A stretch of 40,379 nucleotides of DNA from Bacillota bacterium (GTDB lineage: Bacteria > Bacillota > Limnochordia > Limnochordales > ZCTH02-B6). The notes beneath the pieces are model-generated. The model ran no database searches. It was given only the letters and a program-made list of their open reading frames with translations, and was not told the origin of the DNA. Of the stretch, positions 7,806 through 16,662 are shown piece after piece; position 1 is the first letter of the stretch; every line of letters starts with the position of its first letter. The position numbers and the translations under genes were made by a program. The stretch is taken from the NCBI GenBank assembly GCA_017578085.1, contig PKQR01000005.1, positions 1-40,379 on the forward strand, read 5' to 3'.

Positions 7806-7830
7806 GAGGGGCGCCCTGACGGCGCCCCTC
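7806..7830 (+). terminator. Strong hairpin closing the envelope operon
   Basis: A perfect 10-bp G+C-rich stem (7806-7815 with 7821-7830) with a 5-nt loop lies 34 nt after the SLH gene. No T-run follows, so it may act as a weak or factor-assisted terminator or as a 3' stabilising hairpin. Confidence 0.55.
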
Positions 7831-7923
7831 GTTCGCGCGTGCCAGTGCTGGGCAAGCCCGGTTTTCGCCCGCGTCCTGGCCCAGAGACTGTTGCCGCGCC
7901 CCGAGTGGGCAGGACCAAACATC

Positions 7924-7932
7924 TGGTATACT
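7924..7932 (+). promoter_or_regulatory. Extended -10 promoter for the desulfurase-thiI pair
   Basis: TGG followed by TATACT at 7927-7932 matches an extended -10 element. No convincing -35 is placed 17 bp upstream. The predicted start site is about 20 nt before the desulfurase start codon. Confidence 0.6.
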
Positions 7933-7957
7933 GGAACAGTACCGGGAGGTGCAGGCC

Positions 7958-9121
7958 ATGGGCGAAGTTTACCTGGACAACGCCGCTACAACGCCGCTGG
8001 TGCCGGCGGTGGTCGAGCGCATGATGGACGCCTTGACGCGGGTGTACGGGAACCCGTCCTCCGTGCACACCAAGGGGATCGAGGCGGAGCGGGCCGTGAG
8101 TGCGGCGCGCCGGCAGGTGGCCCACGCGCTCGGCGCCGACCCGGATGACGTGGTGTTCACCTCCGGCGGCACCGAATCCAACGGCCTGGCCATCTTGGGC
8201 GCGGCCCGCGCCCGGGCGCGCCGGCGGCGGCACATTATCACCGGAAGCACGGAGCACAGCTCGGTGCTGAACGTGTGCCGCCTGCTGGAAGGGGAAGGGT
8301 TTGCCGTCACCTACCTGCCCGTCGACCGTTACGGTCGGGTGACGCCGGAGCAAGTCGTCGCGAGCTTGCGGGAAGACACCGCGCTGGTCAGCCTGATGTG
8401 GGTCAACAACGAGCTGGGCACCGTGCACCCGGTGGCGGACATCGCCAGGGCCGTCAAGGAACGGGACCCAGACATACTGGTCCACGTAGACGGGGTGCAG
8501 GCGCTGGGCAAGCTGCCCATCAACGTGCGGGAGCTGCCCATTGACCTCTTGTCCCTGAGCGCCCACAAGATCCACGGTCCCAAGGGCGTCGGCGCCCTGT
8601 GGATCCGCCCAGGCGTCCGGCTGGTCTCACCCCTCGGCGGCGGCAGCCAGGAGCGGGGCTTGCGCCCCGGCACCGAAAATGTCCCCGGGATTGTCGGCTT
8701 TGGCGCAGCGGCAGAGCTCGCGGCCGAGCACCTCGCGGAGGCGTCTGCCCGCATGAGCCGCCTGCGGGAGCGGCTGTGGGAAGCCATCCATCGGGCAGTC
8801 CCGTGGGCGGTACGCAACACGCCGGCCGACCCCAGCCAGTGCGCACCGCATATCCTCAACGTGTCTTTTCCCGGGCTTAAGGGCGAGGTCCTGGTGCACA
8901 GCCTGGCCGAGACCGGCGTCTATGTCTCCACCGGGTCGGCCTGCTCTTCGCGCCGTGCCGGCCTCAGCCACGTGCTGACCGCACTCGGCCTAAGCGAGGA
9001 GGTGGCCGGCGGGGCGCTCCGGTTCAGCTTGTCGGCGCAGACGACCGAGGCCGACATCGAGACGGCGGCGGAGAGGATTTGCGCCGTCGTCCTTGAGCTT
9101 GCCGAGCTGGTCCGCGGCTAA
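7958..9121 (+). CDS. Cysteine desulfurase (NifS/IscS family)
   Basis: The 387-residue PLP enzyme removes sulfur from cysteine as an enzyme-bound persulfide. It shows VYLDNAATTPL at the N-terminus, VFTSGGTESNGLAI, the PLP-lysine segment SLSAHKIHGPKGVGALW, GTENVPGIVGFG, and the flexible loop VSTGSACSS that carries the sulfur-accepting cysteine. ThiI is the next gene, as in the nifZ-thiI pair of Bacillus. The likely role is therefore to feed sulfur to ThiI for 4-thiouridine in tRNA. The ATG at 7958 is seven bases after GGGAGGT; a GTG three codons upstream overlaps that ribosome site and is less likely. Confidence 0.93.
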   Translation: MGEVYLDNAATTPLVPAVVERMMDALTRVYGNPSSVHTKGIEAERAVSAARRQVAHALGADPDDVVFTSGGTESNGLAILGAARARARRRRHIITGSTEHSSVLNVCRLLEGEGFAVTYLPVDRYGRVTPEQVVASLREDTALVSLMWVNNELGTVHPVADIARAVKERDPDILVHVDGVQALGKLPINVRELPIDLLSLSAHKIHGPKGVGALWIRPGVRLVSPLGGGSQERGLRPGTENVPGIVGFGAAAELAAEHLAEASARMSRLRERLWEAIHRAVPWAVRNTPADPSQCAPHILNVSFPGLKGEVLVHSLAETGVYVSTGSACSSRRAGLSHVLTALGLSEEVAGGALRFSLSAQTTEADIETAAERICAVVLELAELVRG

Positions 9122-9216
9122 GTGGGCGTCCTGTCGCAGCCGCGACCGTCGCTCAAGGAGCGTCAGCTGCCGTTGGGGCGGGCTCGTCAGCTTTGTTCAG
9201 GGAGGAACCGCATCCT

Positions 9217-10413
9217 TTGGACCACCTGCTGTTGATCCGCTACGGAGAAATCGGACTGAAGGGCAAGAACCGCCACCTGTTTGAGGATCAGCTCATGCGC
9301 AACGTGCGGGCTGCCCTCGGAGAAAGGCTGCCGGGACGGGTCCGGCGCGCGTACGGGCGCGTCTTTGTGGAACTCGATGATCCTTCTCACACCCAGCCGG
9401 CTCTGGAACGGCTGCAGAAAGTCTTTGGCATCGTGGCCGTCAGCCCGGCCATCCGGGTGCCGCTGACCGTGGAAGCCGTCGAGGAAGCTGCCGTGGAGCT
9501 GGTGCGCAGGCAGGGCCTGGCCGGCCCCCGGACGTTTCGCGTCCAGGCGCGGCGGCCCAACAAGGCGTTTCCGCTCACCTCCCAGGAAATCAACGAGCGC
9601 ATCGGGGCCCTTTTGTTGCGGACGTTTCCCCAGCTGAAAGTGGATTTGCACCATCCGGAGCTGGTCGTGGCCATCGAGGTCCGGGAGCAGGGAGCGTACC
9701 TCTATTCGGACCAGGTCCCCGGCCCCGGCGGGCTGCCGGTGGGCGTCAGCAGCCATGCGCTGCTCTTGCTCTCGGGCGGCATCGACAGCCCCGTGGCGGG
9801 CTGGATGGCCATGAAGCGCGGTATCCGGCTGGACGCCATCCATTTCCACAGCCCGCCGTTCACCAGCGAGCGGTCCCTGGACAAGGTGAAAGACCTGACG
9901 CGGGTGCTGGCCGCCTGGGGCGGGCCGATGCGGCTGCACGTGGTCCGCTTCACCGAAATTCAAAAGGAGCTGCGCCGGCACGCGCCTGCGGAGCTTATGA
10001 TCACCCTCATGCGCCGCTTCATGCTGCGCATCGCGGTGGCGGTGGCCAAGGACGTCGGGGCGTTGGCCTTGGTCACCGGGGAGAGCGTTGGCCAAGTGGC
10101 CAGCCAGACGCTGGAAAACATGTCCGTCATCAACGCGGTGACGAACATGCCCATCTTGCGTCCCTTGGTCGGTTTCGACAAGCAGGAGATCGTGGAGCGG
10201 GCGCAAGCCATCGGCACGTACCCCATCTCCATTCGCCCTTATGAGGACTGCTGCACCATCTTCGTGCCCGAACACCCGGCGACGCGGCCGCAGCTGGCCG
10301 AGGTGGAGGCGGCCGAGGGCGCACTGGACGTGGAGGCGCTGGTGCGGGAAGCCATGGCGAGCGTCGAGACGTTCAGCATCAGTGAGGCCCAAGTGGATGC
10401 AATGCAGGCCTGA
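9217..10413 (+). CDS. thiI: tRNA 4-thiouridine synthase ThiI
   Basis: The 398-residue enzyme adenylates uridine 8 of tRNA and inserts sulfur. The N-terminus (LLIRYGEIGLKGKNR) is the ferredoxin-like part. A THUMP domain spans about residues 60-165, and the PP-loop ATPase starts at SGGIDSP (about 186-192). The protein ends shortly after PYEDCCTIFVPEHP and has no rhodanese domain, as in Bacillus ThiI. Sulfur must therefore come directly from the neighbouring desulfurase. I take the TTG at 9217 as start because GGAGGAA at 9201-9207 is nine bases upstream; a TTG at 9193 would place that site inside the gene. Confidence 0.93.
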   Translation: MDHLLLIRYGEIGLKGKNRHLFEDQLMRNVRAALGERLPGRVRRAYGRVFVELDDPSHTQPALERLQKVFGIVAVSPAIRVPLTVEAVEEAAVELVRRQGLAGPRTFRVQARRPNKAFPLTSQEINERIGALLLRTFPQLKVDLHHPELVVAIEVREQGAYLYSDQVPGPGGLPVGVSSHALLLLSGGIDSPVAGWMAMKRGIRLDAIHFHSPPFTSERSLDKVKDLTRVLAAWGGPMRLHVVRFTEIQKELRRHAPAELMITLMRRFMLRIAVAVAKDVGALALVTGESVGQVASQTLENMSVINAVTNMPILRPLVGFDKQEIVERAQAIGTYPISIRPYEDCCTIFVPEHPATRPQLAEVEAAEGALDVEALVREAMASVETFSISEAQVDAMQA

Positions 10414-10473
10414 GGACCGGAAACCGGGGACCGGTACGATGCCGCCGGGGGGAACGAGGCCGTGGGTCGGAAG

Positions 10474-10593
10474 TTACTGGAACAACAGGGCGCGAATGAA
10501 TAGGAACTCGTCGGCCGCGCGCTGGACCACGGCCAACAGGAGCCCGATGGCCAGGCCAAAGGCGAACACCTTCCAAAGGCGCACTCGCCGCAC
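10474..10593 (-). CDS. Small single-pass membrane protein, 39 residues
   Basis: On the minus strand a GTG at 10593 is preceded by GAGGTGA with a five-base gap and opens 39 codons ending in TAA at 10474. The product starts with a basic segment (VRRVRLWK), has a hydrophobic helix (VFAFGLAIGLLLAVV, residues about 9-23), and then RAADEFLFIRALLF. The combination of an ideal ribosome site, positive-inside topology and a clean helix makes it a credible gene in an otherwise empty gap. I do not recognise a family. It is transcribed away from miaB, whose promoter lies about 50 bases from its start. Confidence 0.55.
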   Translation of the reverse strand: MRRVRLWKVFAFGLAIGLLLAVVQRAADEFLFIRALLFQ

Positions 10594-10640
10594 GGCGATC
10601 ACCTCAAGAATAGCCGTTTCGCCGCTGCCGGCCGGGTTCC

Positions 10641-10669
10641 TTGCCCCCGTGGGGCAATTGTACTACAAT
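10641..10669 (+). promoter_or_regulatory. Sigma-A promoter for the miaB-mutSL-miaA operon
   Basis: TTGCCC at 10641-10646 and TACAAT at 10664-10669 are exactly 17 bp apart. The miaB start lies about 35 nt beyond the expected start site, after a strong GAGGGGGGAG ribosome site. Confidence 0.8.
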
Positions 10670-10710
10670 GGGGTTTGCGCAACGGTAGACTTTTGTGAGG
10701 GGGGAGCCGC

Positions 10711-12126
10711 ATGGCCCTCGACCTGCTGCCCATCATCGACAACCCTGTGGTGGCGAGACCCTCGGTGAAACCGCCCGAGAACGCGGATAAGAAGGTGCAC
10801 ATCGTCACCCTGGGCTGCCAGATGAACGTCTTGGATACCGAGACGATGCTCGGCCTTTTGGCGCGCGAGGGCTACGCGCCCACCGACGACCCGGCGGAGG
10901 CCGACTTGATCCTGTACAACACCTGCTCGGTGCGGGAAAACCCCGAGCGGAAAGTGTACGGCCAGGTGGGGCTGCTTAAGCGGCTTAAGGAACAGAAACC
11001 CAACCTCATCATCGGTATCTGCGGCTGCATGCCCCAGAGCAAGGTCGAGCGCCAGAAGATCTGGGAGCAGCTGCCCCACGTGGACCTGATCTTCGGCACC
11101 ATGAACATCCACCGGCTGCCGGAGCTGCTGCACCAGGTGCGGGAGACGGGCCAGCGGGTGATGGAGGTCTGGGACGAGCACGGCGACATCGTCGAAGGCC
11201 TCCCGGTCATGCGGGAAAACAAGCTCAAGGCCTACGTCACCATCATCTACGGCTGCGACTACCGGTGCAGCTTCTGCATCGTCCCGCAGACCCGGGGACG
11301 GCAGCGCAGCCGGCGGGCCGGCTATATCATCGCCGAGGTGGAGCAGCTCGCGGCCGAAGGGTACAAGGAGATCATCCTGCTCGGCCAGACGGTGGACGCT
11401 TACGGCAAGGATTTGGGCGACGGCACCACCTTGGCGTCGCTGTTGTGGCGTCTCAACGAGATCCCGGGCATCGAGCGAATCCGGTTTACCACCTCGCACC
11501 CGAAGGACATCACCGATGACCTCATCATCGCCATGCGGGACGCGGAGAAGGTGTGCGAGTGGCTGCACCTGCCGGTGCAGTCGGGCAACAACCGGATCCT
11601 CAAGCTCATGGGTCGCCGCTACACCCGGGAGCAGTACCTGGCCCTGGTGGAGAAGCTGCGCAGCCACATCCCGGATCTCACCCTCACCACCGACATCATC
11701 GTCGGCTTCCCCGGGGAAACCGACGAGGAGTTTGAGGACACGGTGTCGCTGGTGGAGGAAGTACAGTTCGACGGGGCGTTCACCTTCATCTACTCTCCGC
11801 GGCCGGGCACGGGCGCGCCCAACCTGCCCGACCCGATCCCGGAAGAGGTGAAGCGGGAGCGCCTGCAGCGCCTCATCGAGGTGCAGAACGCCATCACCGC
11901 GAAGCGCAACAAGGCCCTGGTGGGCACGGTCCAGGAAGTACTGGTGGAGGGCAAGAGCGAGAAGGATCCGAGCCGTCTGACGGGCCGCACCAGGGGCAAC
12001 AAGATCGTGGTGTTCCACGGCAGCGACGATCTCATCGGGCAGGTGGTGCCTGTGCGCATTACCGAGGCCCGCACCTGGACCCTGGTGGGGGACGTGGAGG
12101 TGCCCGCGGTCAGCCGCACCGCGTAA
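10711..12126 (+). CDS. miaB: tRNA-2-methylthio-N6-dimethylallyladenosine synthase MiaB
   Basis: The 471-residue methylthiotransferase adds the 2-methylthio group to i6A37 of tRNAs reading UNN codons. The N-terminal UPF0004 domain carries three cluster cysteines (TLGCQMN, YNTCSVRENPE, GICGCMPQ). The radical-SAM motif is CDYRCSFC, followed by IVPQTRGRQRSR. LGQTVDAYG and HLPVQSGNNRILKLMGR are further family blocks, and a TRAM RNA-binding domain ends the protein. The enzyme acts after MiaA, encoded four genes downstream in the same run, so both halves of ms2i6A synthesis are together. Confidence 0.96.
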   Translation: MALDLLPIIDNPVVARPSVKPPENADKKVHIVTLGCQMNVLDTETMLGLLAREGYAPTDDPAEADLILYNTCSVRENPERKVYGQVGLLKRLKEQKPNLIIGICGCMPQSKVERQKIWEQLPHVDLIFGTMNIHRLPELLHQVRETGQRVMEVWDEHGDIVEGLPVMRENKLKAYVTIIYGCDYRCSFCIVPQTRGRQRSRRAGYIIAEVEQLAAEGYKEIILLGQTVDAYGKDLGDGTTLASLLWRLNEIPGIERIRFTTSHPKDITDDLIIAMRDAEKVCEWLHLPVQSGNNRILKLMGRRYTREQYLALVEKLRSHIPDLTLTTDIIVGFPGETDEEFEDTVSLVEEVQFDGAFTFIYSPRPGTGAPNLPDPIPEEVKRERLQRLIEVQNAITAKRNKALVGTVQEVLVEGKSEKDPSRLTGRTRGNKIVVFHGSDDLIGQVVPVRITEARTWTLVGDVEVPAVSRTA

Positions 12127-12132
12127 CGCCCC

Positions 12133-14772
12133 ATGTCCACCCCGATGATGGAGCAGTACGAGCGCATCAAGCGGCAATACCCCGACGCGATTGTGTTCTT
12201 TCGCCTCGGGGATTTTTATGAGATGTTCGGCGACGATGCGGTGCTGGCCAGCCGCCTGCTGGACATCACGCTGACGTCCCGGGAGGCAGGCAAGGCCGGC
12301 CGCATCCCCATGTGCGGCGTCCCGTACCACTCGGCGGACAGCTACGTGGCGGCCCTCGTTTCCCAAGGCTACAAGGTGGCCGTCTGCGATCAGTTGGAGG
12401 ATCCCCGCTATGCCAAGGGCCTTGTGGAGCGGGATGTGGTGCGGGTCGTCACGCCGGGCACCATCGTGTCCCCGGGCTCGTTGGAAGAGCGGGCCAACAA
12501 CTTCCTGGTGGCCATCACGCGCGGGCGAGGCGGTTACGGCCTCGCCGTGGCTGACGTTTCCACAGGCGAGTTCCAGGTCACCCAATTCACCGGCGACGAC
12601 GCCCAAGGCCAGCTGTTGAACGAACTGCAGAGGCTATCTCCCGCCGAGTGCCTGCTGGGCCCAGGCATCGCCTCGGACGAGGCGTTCATGGGCCAGCTGC
12701 GCCTGCACGTGCGCACAGCCTGGCCGTATGACGACCGCGCCTTTCACCCCGACACCGCCTACCGCCGCCTGACGGAGCACTTCGGGGTGCATTCCCTGGC
12801 GGGCTACGGGTGCGAGGGGATGACGCTAGCCATCGCCGCGGCGGGCGCGATCCTGCAGTACCTCAGCGAGACCCAAAAGACGGCCGCCCAGCAAATTACC
12901 GGCATCACCACCTATTCCACCGCGGACCACATGGTGTTGGACGGCGCCACCCGGAGAAGCCTTGAGCTCGTCCGGACGCTCCGGGACGGCAGTTTCAAGG
13001 GAAGCCTCCTCTGGGTGCTGGACAAGACGGAAACCGCCATGGGCGGGCGAATGCTGCGCCGCTGGCTGGACCAGCCGCTCTTGGACCGGCGGGCCATCGA
13101 GGCGCGCCTCGACGCGGTGGAAGACCTGGTGCGCCACAGCGACCTGCGCCGGGAACTGCGGTCGATCTTGCGCAGCGTGGCGGACATCGAGCGCTTGATC
13201 GGCCGCGTCGCCTACCGCAGCGCCAATGCGCGGGACCTGGTGGCCCTGCGCCATTCCCTGGAGCGGGTGCCCCGCATCAAGGAGCTTATCCTGTCGCGCC
13301 CCGTGCGGGACAGCCTGCGGGAGCTGGCCAGCGGCATGGATGAGCTGGCCCACATCTCAGGGCGCATTGCGGCCACGCTGGTGGACGACCCGCCCGCCAG
13401 CGTGAAGGAAGGCGGTTTGATCCGGGACGGTTTCCACGAAGAGGTCGACCGCTTGCGGGCGGCCACCAGCCGCGGCAAAGAGTGGATCGCACAGCTGGAG
13501 GAGGCGGAGCGGGCCCGCACCGGGATCAAGTCGCTCAAGGTCGGCTTTAATAAGGTCTTTGGCTACTACATCGAAGTCACCCGCCCCAACCTGCACCTGG
13601 TGCCGCCGGACTACGAGCGCAAGCAGACGCTGGCGGGCGCCGAGCGGTTCATCACCCCGGCCCTGAAAGAGCAAGAGGCGCTCGTGCTCGGGGCGGAAGA
13701 GCGGGTCGTCGAGCTCGAGTACGAGATCTTTTCGGAGCTGCGGGATTTCGTCGCCTCCCAGGCCGCGGCCATCCAGGCTACCGCCCGGCGCCTCGCGGCC
13801 TTGGACGCCTTGGCCTCCCTGGCGCAGGTGGCGGTCGACAACAACTGGTGCCGCCCGGAAGTGGCCGACGACGACGTCATCGAGATCCGCGCCGGGCGCC
13901 ACCCGGTGGTGGAGGCCATGCACCGGGAAACCGGTTTCGTCCCCAACGACACCCGGCTGGACCGGCACCAGCAGCAGCTCATTGTGCTCACCGGGCCCAA
14001 CATGGCGGGGAAGAGCACGTACCTCCGGCAGGTGGCGCTGATTACGCTCTTGGCCCACATCGGGAGCTTCGTGCCCGCCGAGTCGGCGCACATCGGCCTG
14101 GTGGACCGGATCTTCACCCGGGTCGGCGCGGCCGACGACCTGGGCACGGGCCAGAGCACCTTCATGGTGGAGATGAACGAGGCGGCCAACATTCTCCACC
14201 ACGCCACGGCCAAGAGCCTCATCGTCATCGACGAGCTCGGGCGGGGAACGAGCACCTACGACGGGCTCGCCTTGACGCACGCCATCGCGGCCTATATTCA
14301 CGACCGGATCGGCGCCCGCACCCTCATCTCGACCCACTACCACGAGCTGACCCGGCTGCCGGAAGAGCTGCCCCGGGCCCGCAACTACCGGGCCGAGGTG
14401 GCGGAAAGCCGGGGCCGGATCACGTTCCTCTACAAGATCGTGCCCGGCGGTGCCGACCGCAGCTACGGCATCAACGTCGCTCGCATGGCGGGGATTCCAA
14501 AGGAAATCATCCGCCACGCCCAGCGGCTGCTGAAACAGCTTGAGGCAGGCCAGGCGCGGCCGGCCCAGCTGAGCTTGTCCGCCCTGTTTGCCGCCGCGGA
14601 CGGAGCGGCCGAGACGGCTGCATCCGACGAGGCCGAAGAACTGTCCCTGCACTTGGTGGAGGACGAGATCCTCAACCACCTGCGGCGGCTCGACATTCCC
14701 CGGCTTACGCCCTTGGAGGCCCTCAACCTCTTGGCCGAGTGGCAGGCCAAGCTGGTGGGCAGGGACGATTAG
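12133..14772 (+). CDS. mutS: DNA mismatch repair protein MutS
   Basis: The 879-residue protein recognises mismatches and small loops. FRLGDFYEMF at 23-32 contains the Phe28-x-Glu30 pair that probes the mismatch. The ATPase domain shows Walker A GPNMAGKST at 621-629, STFMVEMNEAANIL, Walker B DELGRGTSTYDG and STHYHEL. Length fits MutS1, so it is not MutS2 (no Smr domain). Only six bases separate it from miaB and no good ribosome site is visible, so translation is probably coupled. A C-terminal extension rich in Ala and Glu precedes the final helix-turn-helix-like segment. Confidence 0.97.
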   Translation: MSTPMMEQYERIKRQYPDAIVFFRLGDFYEMFGDDAVLASRLLDITLTSREAGKAGRIPMCGVPYHSADSYVAALVSQGYKVAVCDQLEDPRYAKGLVERDVVRVVTPGTIVSPGSLEERANNFLVAITRGRGGYGLAVADVSTGEFQVTQFTGDDAQGQLLNELQRLSPAECLLGPGIASDEAFMGQLRLHVRTAWPYDDRAFHPDTAYRRLTEHFGVHSLAGYGCEGMTLAIAAAGAILQYLSETQKTAAQQITGITTYSTADHMVLDGATRRSLELVRTLRDGSFKGSLLWVLDKTETAMGGRMLRRWLDQPLLDRRAIEARLDAVEDLVRHSDLRRELRSILRSVADIERLIGRVAYRSANARDLVALRHSLERVPRIKELILSRPVRDSLRELASGMDELAHISGRIAATLVDDPPASVKEGGLIRDGFHEEVDRLRAATSRGKEWIAQLEEAERARTGIKSLKVGFNKVFGYYIEVTRPNLHLVPPDYERKQTLAGAERFITPALKEQEALVLGAEERVVELEYEIFSELRDFVASQAAAIQATARRLAALDALASLAQVAVDNNWCRPEVADDDVIEIRAGRHPVVEAMHRETGFVPNDTRLDRHQQQLIVLTGPNMAGKSTYLRQVALITLLAHIGSFVPAESAHIGLVDRIFTRVGAADDLGTGQSTFMVEMNEAANILHHATAKSLIVIDELGRGTSTYDGLALTHAIAAYIHDRIGARTLISTHYHELTRLPEELPRARNYRAEVAESRGRITFLYKIVPGGADRSYGINVARMAGIPKEIIRHAQRLLKQLEAGQARPAQLSLSALFAAADGAAETAASDEAEELSLHLVEDEILNHLRRLDIPRLTPLEALNLLAEWQAKLVGRDD

Positions 14773-14817
14773 TCTTCCAAAGGAGCGGGCGACCGGCCCC
14801 CGACAAGGAGGTGCCCC

Positions 14818-16662
14818 ATGCCGCACCGGCCCATCGCCGTGCTGGATCCCCATGTCGCCAACCGCATTGCCGCGGGCGAGGTCATCGAGCGCCCGGCGTC
14901 GGCGGTCAAGGAACTGGTGGAAAACAGCCTGGACGCTGGCGCCCGCCGGGTGGAAGTGGAGATCCGCGGCGGCGGCAAGGAGTACATCCGGGTCACCGAC
15001 GACGGGCACGGCATCCCGCGCGCGGAGGTCCCCCTGGCCTTTGAGCGCCACGCCACCAGCAAGATCGCCAAGGCCGAGGACCTGTTCGCCGTCGCCACGC
15101 TCGGTTTCAGGGGAGAGGCCTTGCCCAGCATCGCGGCGGTGGCCGAGGTCGAGATGCGCACCCGCACCCCTGACCAACTGGAAGGTACCCGTTACGTCAT
15201 CGTTGCGGGGGTTCCGAAGGAATCGGGGCCCGTCGGAACGCCGGTGGGCACCACCGTGATCGTGCGGCGGCTGTTTTTCAACACGCCTGCCCGCTACAAG
15301 TTCCTCCGCACGGACACGACCGAGAAGCGCTACGTGGCCGACGTCGTGGCGCGCTTGGCCATGGCCAGGCCCGACGTGGCGTTTCGGTTACTGGCGGACG
15401 GGCGGGAACTGTTGGCCACCCCCGGCGACGGTCGGCTCGCGTCGGCGGTCGCGGCCGTGTACGGGCACGCGGTCGCCCGGGACATGGTGCCGATCGAGTT
15501 CGAGGCCGACACGATCACTGTGCAGGGCCTGGTCGGCAAGCCGAGCTTGCACCACAGTACCCGGGAACGGGTGGCGATCTTCCTCAACGGGCGCTGGATA
15601 CAGTCCAACGCCATCGCCCGGGCCATCGAGAACGGGTACGACACGCTGCTCCCGCCGCGCCGCTTCCCGGTGGCGGTGGTGCACTTGACCATGGACCCCA
15701 GGTCCGTGGACGTCAACGTCCACCCGGCCAAGGCGGAGGTGCGCTTCCGGGACGACGGCGCGGTGTTCCGCACGGTGCTGCGGGCGGTGCGGCAGGGGCT
15801 TTTGGGCGCGAACCTGGTCGGAGGGATGCCCTTGGCAGCCGCCGTGCCGCGGCCGGCCGCCGGGCCTGAGGAGCCGCGGCACAGCCCCCGGCCGGAGGAG
15901 GAGAGGGCACACTATCCAGGGGAGGTTGCGCCGTTGGTCGCAGCGGCCCGGGAAACCCCGGCACCGGCCGCAGCGGGCGCCGCCGCCCTTGCGCAGCACG
16001 CCCGGGAGGCCGGTTTCACATCTGAGGAAATTCCGCCCGGGGATACGGTGCCGGCGCGGGCGCCAGCAGACGTGGACGCCCGCCAGGTGCTCCGGGAGAT
16101 GACGGTGTTGGGCCAACTTCACCGTACCTACATCCTCGGGGAGACGCCTGCGGGGCTCTGGATCGTCGATCAGCACGTGGCCCACGAGCGCATTCTCTAC
16201 GAGCGTTTTCTCAAGGAGGCCGCTTCTGGGCAGGCCCGTGTGCAGCAGTTGCTCATGCCGATGACAATGACCTTGTCACCAGTCCAGGCGGGGCTGGTGG
16301 AGCTGTTTCAGGACAAGCTGCAACAGCTCGGATTTGTCCTGGAGCCTTTCGGCGGTCGCACTTACCTGATCCGGGGCGTGCCCGCGGCCTTCGCCGCCCA
16401 CGATGCAGGCCAGATCCAGGGGGTGCTGGAGGACGTCCTGGCCGCGTGTGAAGCCGAAGGCCGCTGGCAGCCGCACCAGGTGTGCGCGCAGCTGGCGTGC
16501 CGGGCAGCGGTCAAGGCGGGGCAGGTTCTCAGCGAGCGCCAGATGAAGCAGCTCCTGGAAGAGCTGTCGCAAGCCGACAACCCCTTTGCCTGTCCCCACG
16601 GCCGGCCCATCGTCATCGAGGTGCCCCGGGCGGAGATCGCCAGGAGGTTTGGGCGCCATTGA
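14818..16662 (+). CDS. mutL: DNA mismatch repair protein MutL with endonuclease domain
   Basis: The 614-residue partner of MutS has the GHKL ATPase N-terminus: IAAGEVIERPASAVKELVEN, DDGHGIP and GFRGEALPSIA. Residues about 340-420 form an Ala/Pro/Glu-rich linker. The C-terminal domain contains VDQHVAHERILYE, the metal-binding endonuclease motif with Val in place of the usual Ala. It is followed by ACRAAVKAG and a CPHGRP zinc-site motif. The protein is therefore expected to nick DNA itself, as in bacteria without MutH; no mutH is visible. An AAGGAGGTG-type site lies at about 14805-14812. Confidence 0.96.
   Translation: MPHRPIAVLDPHVANRIAAGEVIERPASAVKELVENSLDAGARRVEVEIRGGGKEYIRVTDDGHGIPRAEVPLAFERHATSKIAKAEDLFAVATLGFRGEALPSIAAVAEVEMRTRTPDQLEGTRYVIVAGVPKESGPVGTPVGTTVIVRRLFFNTPARYKFLRTDTTEKRYVADVVARLAMARPDVAFRLLADGRELLATPGDGRLASAVAAVYGHAVARDMVPIEFEADTITVQGLVGKPSLHHSTRERVAIFLNGRWIQSNAIARAIENGYDTLLPPRRFPVAVVHLTMDPRSVDVNVHPAKAEVRFRDDGAVFRTVLRAVRQGLLGANLVGGMPLAAAVPRPAAGPEEPRHSPRPEEERAHYPGEVAPLVAAARETPAPAAAGAAALAQHAREAGFTSEEIPPGDTVPARAPADVDARQVLREMTVLGQLHRTYILGETPAGLWIVDQHVAHERILYERFLKEAASGQARVQQLLMPMTMTLSPVQAGLVELFQDKLQQLGFVLEPFGGRTYLIRGVPAAFAAHDAGQIQGVLEDVLAACEAEGRWQPHQVCAQLACRAAVKAGQVLSERQMKQLLEELSQADNPFACPHGRPIVIEVPRAEIARRFGRH

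Noticed and set aside
10663..12606. 647-codon minus-strand open frame opposite miaB and mutS
   Set aside because: It lies wholly across two certain genes and shows no family motif.
13357..15177. 606-codon minus-strand open frame opposite mutS and mutL
   Set aside because: It is shadow coding from third-position G+C bias; the opposite strand carries certain genes.
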